From contig JAEXTB010000213.1 of assembly GCA_023453725.1 (NCBI GenBank), positions 1-9,227 on the forward strand: a DNA stretch of 9,227 nucleotides, read 5' to 3'. The notes beneath the pieces are model-generated. The model searched no databases. It was given only the letters and a program-made list of their open reading frames with translations, and had not been told where the DNA came from. The DNA is from Bacillota bacterium. GTDB lineage: Bacteria; Bacillota; Clostridia; Christensenellales; CAG-138. Shown one piece after another: positions 5,081-9,227 of the stretch; within the stretch, counting starts at the first letter, position 1, and every line of letters starts with the position of its first letter. The position numbers and the translations under genes were made by a program.

Positions 5081-5953
5081 ATGTCCGCCTACCGCATTAC
5101 AACCGACTCCACGGTCGACCTGAACCCCAGCCGCATGCGCGAGCTTGATATCCCTTATGTCGCCCTGCATTTCCTTTTGGAGGGCAAGGATATTACGGAT
5201 GATATGACCGAGGCAACCGCAAAAATGCTGTATGATGCCATGCGGGAAGGCAAGGTTTCCACCACTTCCCAGGCAACGGTAGAAAGCTTTGTGGAACTGT
5301 GGACGCCGATTCTTGAAAACGGTGAGGACATACTCTATATCGGTTTTTCCAGCGCGCTTTCCGGAACCGTGAACAGTTCCGTGCTTGCGCGGCAGCAGCT
5401 TTTGGAAAAATATCCAGATCGCAAGATCTTCATCATCGATTCGCTCTGCGCAAGCTCCGGCGAAGGCATGATTGTGGAACATGCGGCAGCCTTAAAGGAA
5501 GGCGGCATGGAACTTGAGGCCCTTTATCAGGAAATTGAAACGCGCAAAATGAAAGTTCACCACTGGTTTACGGTGGATGACCTTGTTTATCTGCGCAGGG
5601 GCGGCCGTGTTTCCGGCGCGGCGGCGCTGTTCGCTTCGCTTTTGAGCATCAAGCCCGTCATGAACACCAACAGCGAAGGCAAGCTCATCCCGCGTGAAAA
5701 GATCAAGGGCAGGCGCGGCGCCATCAAACGCCTTTATGAGCTTCTGGTGGAAAAGATTGACCAGACCGCCACAACATTCATTAACATCAGCCATGCGGAC
5801 TGCATTGAGGACGCAAATCAGTTAAAGCAGCTCATCCATGAGGGCTACCCGCATCTGCCGGTCAATATCTATTCCGTCGGCGCGGTCATCGGCTCCCACA
5901 GCGGCCCGGGCACGCTTGCGCTGTTCTTTATGGGGACGCCGCGCACGGTCTAA
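5081..5953 (+). CDS. DegV family fatty-acid-binding protein, copy 1 (FakB-like)
   Basis: This complete DegV protein has 290 residues. The family binds a single fatty acid in a buried pocket. In Gram-positive bacteria FakB members present fatty acids to the kinase FakA, which makes acyl-phosphate for phospholipid synthesis. Visible blocks are ITTDSTVDL (6-14), TTSQAT (61-66), GFSSALSGTVNSS (88-100), YLRRGGRVSGAAA (170-182), KIKGRRGAIKR (207-217) and GSHSGPGT (271-278), whose His273 matches the carboxylate-binding histidine of FakB. The start is the ATG at 5081 with AGGAGG six bases before it. An in-frame TTG at 5051 lies within the leader hairpin and is unlikely. The next gene is a paralogue, about half identical and nearly gap-free by eye. 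No FakA kinase is present in the window, so the partner is inferred. Confidence 0.93.
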   Translation: MSAYRITTDSTVDLNPSRMRELDIPYVALHFLLEGKDITDDMTEATAKMLYDAMREGKVSTTSQATVESFVELWTPILENGEDILYIGFSSALSGTVNSSVLARQQLLEKYPDRKIFIIDSLCASSGEGMIVEHAAALKEGGMELEALYQEIETRKMKVHHWFTVDDLVYLRRGGRVSGAAALFASLLSIKPVMNTNSEGKLIPREKIKGRRGAIKRLYELLVEKIDQTATTFINISHADCIEDANQLKQLIHEGYPHLPVNIYSVGAVIGSHSGPGTLALFFMGTPRTV

Positions 5954-5960
5954 CCTCCGC

Positions 5961-5978
5961 TTACAACGATTCCGTAGT
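5961..5978. repeat. Partial copy of the degV2 start region in the intergenic gap
   Basis: TTACAACGATTCCGTAGT (5961-5978) matches TTACAACCGATTCCGTAGT (6058-6076), the codons for the TTDSV motif at the degV2 N-terminus, apart from one missing C. The copy lies right after the degV1 stop, with no start codon or ribosome site. It looks like a remnant of duplication or recombination between the two degV genes. Confidence 0.6.
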
Positions 5979-5980
5979 AT

Positions 5981-6012
5981 AGCCGGTTGCCGCGTGCCGG
6001 GAACCGGCTTTT
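5981..6012 (+). terminator. Terminator-like hairpin between the two degV genes
   Basis: AGCCGGTT (5981-5988) pairs perfectly with AACCGGCT (6002-6009) across a 13-base loop, and the stem runs into TTTT (6009-6012), then G. The short T-run suggests partial termination, so degV2-sbcD-sbcC may receive only part of the transcripts from the degV1 promoter. No clear second promoter is visible in the short gap. Confidence 0.65.
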
Positions 6013-6047
6013 GCATGCAAACGCAATAACGCCTTGAAGGAGAATAC

Positions 6048-6908
6048 ATGTACAGGATTACAACCGATTCCGTAGTGGATCTTACCCTGGAGCGCATGCA
6101 GGAGCTCAACGTTCCCTTTGCGTCGCTGCACGTACACATTGGAGAAACCGAGCTTTTGGACGACATGCATCCCGAAACCATCCAGACCCTGATGCAGGCA
6201 ATGCGCGAGGGGAAGGTAGCTGTTACCTCGCAAGTGACAGCAGACGGTTTTCTCGATATGTGGACACCCATTCTGGAAGCGGGCGAAGATGTACTCTACA
6301 TCGGCCTCTCTGGCGCTCTTTCCGGAACCGTCAACAGCGCGCACATTGCAAGGCAGGAGCTTCTATCCCGTTTTCCGGAGCGAAAAATCCTTATTGTAGA
6401 TTCGCTCTCTGCTAGCAGCGGAGAGAGCATTTTACTGGAAGAAGCCGTGGATATGAAGAATGCCGGCACCGCTCTTGAGGTCTGCTATAAGAAACTGGAG
6501 CAATTAAAACAGAGCGTGCAGCAATGGTTCACCCTTGCGGATCTCACCTATGCGAGGCGAGGCGGGCGTGTCTCGGGTGCAGCTGCGGCGGTTGCAAGCC
6601 TATTGCATATCAAACCCGTACTTTATATTGGTGCCGACGGCAAGATTATCACACGGGAAAAAATTAAGGGGCGGCGTGGCGCCATTAAGCGAATGTATGA
6701 ACTCTTATGCGAAAAGATTGACCTTGCTTACAAGTACGTGCATATCACGCAGGTGGAATGCATGGAGGAAGCAAGCAACCTCGCAAAGAGCATACAGGAG
6801 CGCTTTCCTGAACTCTTGGTGCGCATCTACACGGTAGGGGCAGTTATTGGTGCACACGGCGGCCCGGGTACGCTTACGCTTTCCTTTGTGGGAAAAGGGA
6901 CGAGATAG
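6048..6908 (+). CDS. DegV family fatty-acid-binding protein, copy 2 (FakB-like)
   Basis: This second complete DegV protein has 286 residues and aligns along its whole length with copy 1. It keeps the same blocks: ITTDSVVDL (4-12), TSQVT (60-64), GLSGALSGTVNS (86-97), RRGGRVSGAAAA (170-181), REKIKGRRGAIKR (203-215) and GAHGGPGT (268-275) with the pocket His270. The two copies differ most in the N-terminal third and in the helices around 125-160, and such differences could tune which fatty acid is held. Bacteria often carry several FakB proteins with different preferences for chain length and saturation. Different specificity here is an inference. The ATG at 6048 has GAAGGAG five to six bases upstream. 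The gap to sbcD is only 40 bases with no hairpin, so the genes are probably cotranscribed. Confidence 0.93.
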   Translation: MYRITTDSVVDLTLERMQELNVPFASLHVHIGETELLDDMHPETIQTLMQAMREGKVAVTSQVTADGFLDMWTPILEAGEDVLYIGLSGALSGTVNSAHIARQELLSRFPERKILIVDSLSASSGESILLEEAVDMKNAGTALEVCYKKLEQLKQSVQQWFTLADLTYARRGGRVSGAAAAVASLLHIKPVLYIGADGKIITREKIKGRRGAIKRMYELLCEKIDLAYKYVHITQVECMEEASNLAKSIQERFPELLVRIYTVGAVIGAHGGPGTLTLSFVGKGTR

Positions 6909-6948
6909 TTTCCTTAACAACAAAACAAAACCATACCGGGAGAATGAT

Positions 6949-8085
6949 ATGAGGCTGTTGCATTGCGCCGATCTGCACATCGGCAGGCGGCTGTTCGGCT
7001 TTTCCCTGTTGGAGGACCAAAGGCACGCGCTTTCCAGTATTGCGGCGCTCACAAAAGAGCACGGGGTTGATGCCCTGCTCATCGCGGGGGACGTGTTTGA
7101 TAAGCCCGTACCTTCCGAGGCCGCCGTGGCGGTGCTGGATGATTTTTTGACCGCGCTCCAACAACAGGGAACCGCGGTCTTTTTGATTGCGGGAAATCAC
7201 GATTCTGCGGACAGGCTCCAGTTCATGAGCCGCATTCTGCACAAAACGGGCATCTATATCGCAGGCACATTTTCGGGAACGGTTTCCTGCATACGCTTGC
7301 AGGACGAATACGGCCCGGTCAATGTACACCTGCTGCCTTATCTTCGGCCGATGGAGGTCCGCCCCTTCTTTCCGGCTCTTGAAATCAACACGCATGAGGA
7401 CGCCGTACGCGCGGCGCTCTCCACGGTTGTGCGCAGCCAGACAGAGCGCAGCGTGCTACTTGCGCATCAGTTTGTTTCCGCCGCCGGGGAGGCCTTGCTG
7501 CGTTCCGATTCCGAGACGGTTTCTGTCGGCGGGCTCGATTGTGTGGACGCTTCCGTATTCTCCGAATTCACATATGTGGCGCTTGGCCACCTGCACGGCG
7601 CGCAGCGCGTGGGCAGCGACTGTGTCCGCTACGCCGGGTCGCCGCTCAAATATTCATTCTCCGAACTCTCACAGCAAAAGTCCGTTGTATTGATCGAACT
7701 TGACGCAAACGCTGCAAAGACTACGCTGCTGCCTGTTCCCCCACTGCATCCCCTGCGTGAGATAACCGCCTCAATGGCCGAACTGATGGGGGCAACGGGG
7801 TCTGAAGACTATTTGCACGTATTGCTTGCAGATGAAGAAGAAGTGCCAAACGCCATGCAGCGCCTCCGCGAGCTTTACCCCAACCTGATGCATGTAAGCT
7901 ACGCGAACAGGCAGGATGCGGCGTTTCCCGATCTCCTGCCCCAGGCCATTGCGGCGAAAGACCCGATTGAGCAATTTATGGAATTCTACTCACTGCAAAA
8001 CGGCGAAGAGATGGCGATGGATGATCTCGCGCTGTTCCGGTCTCTTTTCCATGAAAATGAAGCGGAAGGAGGCCTTGTGGAATGA
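6949..8085 (+). CDS. sbcD: Nuclease SbcCD subunit D (Mre11-like exonuclease/endonuclease)
   Basis: This 378-residue metallophosphatase-fold nuclease is the partner of SbcC. The complex opens DNA hairpins, trims double-strand ends and removes protein-blocked ends. All five metal-binding motifs are seen: D8 and H10 (CADLHIG), D48 (AGDVFD), N83-H84-D85 (AGNHDSADRL), H173 (LLAHQF) and H214-x-H216 (ALGHLHG). The region after about 270 is the capping and SbcC-binding part. The start is the ATG at 6949 with GGGAGAA before it. A longer in-frame reading from 6847 would overlap degV2 by about 60 bases and add residues not seen in the family. The stop overlaps the sbcC start as ATGA, so the two subunits are likely made in coupled fashion. 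Confidence 0.96.
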   Translation: MRLLHCADLHIGRRLFGFSLLEDQRHALSSIAALTKEHGVDALLIAGDVFDKPVPSEAAVAVLDDFLTALQQQGTAVFLIAGNHDSADRLQFMSRILHKTGIYIAGTFSGTVSCIRLQDEYGPVNVHLLPYLRPMEVRPFFPALEINTHEDAVRAALSTVVRSQTERSVLLAHQFVSAAGEALLRSDSETVSVGGLDCVDASVFSEFTYVALGHLHGAQRVGSDCVRYAGSPLKYSFSELSQQKSVVLIELDANAAKTTLLPVPPLHPLREITASMAELMGATGSEDYLHVLLADEEEVPNAMQRLRELYPNLMHVSYANRQDAAFPDLLPQAIAAKDPIEQFMEFYSLQNGEEMAMDDLALFRSLFHENEAEGGLVE

Positions 8086-9227
8086 AGCCGCTTTCCCTGA
8101 CCATGTGCGCGTTTGCCCCCTACGCGGGTACGGAGCATGTGGATTTTAACGCGCTTTCCTCCAACCTGTTTCTAGTGTGCGGGGATACGGGTGCTGGTAA
8201 GACAACGATATTTGACGGCATCTCCTACGCGCTCTACGGGGAAGCCTCCGGCGAGACCCGCACGGCAGACTCTTTACGCAGCCAGTACGCGCCGCCGGAG
8301 ATTGAAACCTATGTGGAATTCGTATTTTCGCTGCGCGGAAAAACCTATACCGTCAGAAGAAGCCCCGGCTACCGCAGGCTATCCGCGCGCACCGGAAAAG
8401 AGGTGGCCGCAAACCCCAAGGCGGCGCTGACCCTGCCCGATGGCAGCGTGGTTGCAAACCCCACCGCCGTCAATACGGCGCTCAACGAACTCATTGGATT
8501 GAGCCGGAACCAGTTTTCCCAGATCGCCATGATCGCCCAGGGGGAATTCCGGAAGCTGCTTCTCACAAAAAGCGGAGAGCGGGAGGCGATCTTCCGGGAC
8601 GTATTTGGCACCGCACGCTTTAAGGCGGTGCAGACGGCGTTAAAAGACCGCGCCCAGCAGGAATACGCCGCCTATGTTGAACAAAAGCGCAGCATGGAGC
8701 AGGCCATGCGTACGGTACGCATGGATGCGGAGGACGAGCGCTATGCAGCGCTCAAAACCATCCAGGCGGAGGATTCCGGCCGGTTCCTTTCGCTGCTCTT
8801 TGATCTGCTCCACACGGATACCCAAACGCAGGACAACTTGAAAACGGCGCTTGCCCAAGAGGAAGCCAAGCTCTCCCAAACCCAGATTGCGTTTGCCTCC
8901 GCCACAGAAGACGCCCGACTGTTAAGCCAGCTTGGCCGCGCACAGGCCGAATGGGAAGCGCAGGAGCGCTTATTGCCCCAAATGCAGGCGGACAAGCAGA
9001 AGCTGTTGCTGGGCGAACGGGCAAACGCGGAAATCCGCCCACTTTCATTGCTGTATCTGCAATCAAAGAAAGCGCACGAAGCGCTTGAACAGGAATTGGC
9101 AAAGCTGAATGCCACAATCGAAGCGCTCATTGCGCCGTTAGAACAAAGCGCCGCGCAGTATGAGCGGGAAAAAGCCCGCGAATCTGAGCGCGAAGCGATC
9201 AAACAGCAAATCCACGCGATAGAAGGC
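8082..9227 (+). CDS. sbcC: Nuclease SbcCD subunit C (Rad50-like SMC ATPase), N-terminal part
   Basis: An open frame of 382 codons runs off the window end. SbcC proteins are about 1000 residues, so roughly the first third is here. It is the ATPase that clamps DNA and drives SbcD. Visible parts are the N-terminal strand block (LTMCAFAPYAGTEHVDF), Walker A GDTGAGKTT (34-42), and the Q-loop AMIAQGEFRKLL with Gln153. From about residue 190 the protein becomes a long Glu/Gln/Ala/Lys-rich coiled coil. The zinc-hook CxxC, signature motif and Walker B lie outside the window. The ATG at 8082 overlaps the sbcD stop by four bases. AGGAGG sits at 8067-8072, about nine bases before the start and inside the sbcD coding sequence. 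Nothing suggests truncation other than the window end. Confidence 0.95.
   Translation, partial: MKPLSLTMCAFAPYAGTEHVDFNALSSNLFLVCGDTGAGKTTIFDGISYALYGEASGETRTADSLRSQYAPPEIETYVEFVFSLRGKTYTVRRSPGYRRLSARTGKEVAANPKAALTLPDGSVVANPTAVNTALNELIGLSRNQFSQIAMIAQGEFRKLLLTKSGEREAIFRDVFGTARFKAVQTALKDRAQQEYAAYVEQKRSMEQAMRTVRMDAEDERYAALKTIQAEDSGRFLSLLFDLLHTDTQTQDNLKTALAQEEAKLSQTQIAFASATEDARLLSQLGRAQAEWEAQERLLPQMQADKQKLLLGERANAEIRPLSLLYLQSKKAHEALEQELAKLNATIEALIAPLEQSAAQYEREKARESEREAIKQQIHAIEG

Noticed and set aside
6847..6948. Longer N-terminus for SbcD starting at 6847
   Set aside because: It would overlap degV2 and add residues unlike any SbcD. The ATG at 6949 has a ribosome site and begins at the conserved MRLLHCADLH motif.
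8741..9202. Minus-strand Ser/Ala/Cys-rich open frames opposite sbcC
   Set aside because: They mirror the coiled-coil codons of sbcC and show compositional bias only.

Overview
The window is a chromosomal stretch of a low- to mid-GC Gram-positive bacterium, most likely a member of the Clostridia. The evidence is the rpmH-rnpA-yidD-yidC-jag operon containing a Jag/KhpB protein, a MurG of the HESD type, strong GGAGG-like Shine-Dalgarno sequences, TTG starts, and two tandem DegV proteins. All the genes are ordinary chromosomal genes of recognised families. No phage, transposon, CRISPR array, toxin-antitoxin pair or defence island is visible, and I do not see an undescribed system here.

Layout from left to right. 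Positions 1-379 (minus) hold the N-terminal third of a MurG-type glycosyltransferase. Positions 380-599 are a divergent control region with two back-to-back extended -10 elements and a leader hairpin. Positions 600-1499 (plus) encode a RarD/EamA drug/metabolite transporter. A strong hairpin at 1586-1615 separates it from the convergent minus-strand operon rpmH (4621-4487), rnpA, yidD, yidC, jag (ending at 1632). That operon is driven by a near-consensus sigma-A promoter at 4752-4781. Positions 4622-5080 are a 459-base divergent region without a gene, where dnaA and oriC would stand in many other Firmicutes. From 5081 rightwards (plus) come degV copy 1, a terminator-like hairpin, degV copy 2, sbcD, and the start of sbcC, which runs off the window end.

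How the genes relate. The minus-strand operon couples ribosomal protein L34 and RNase P protein (translation and tRNA maturation) with YidD and YidC (membrane protein insertion) and Jag (an RNA-binding KH/R3H protein). Several junctions are 4-base stop/start overlaps, which suggests translational coupling. The plus-strand group joins two fatty-acid-binding DegV proteins to the SbcCD nuclease, probably by shared transcription rather than shared function.

Points worth a second look are small in scale. The L34 operon is bounded by neither dnaA nor mnmE. Three operon genes in a row use TTG starts. The rpmH leader can form competing structures. A 10-base tandem repeat overlaps the degV -35 element. 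A broken copy of the degV2 N-terminal coding sequence lies in the gap before that gene. The YidC exterior loop and the Jag linker are both unusually long.
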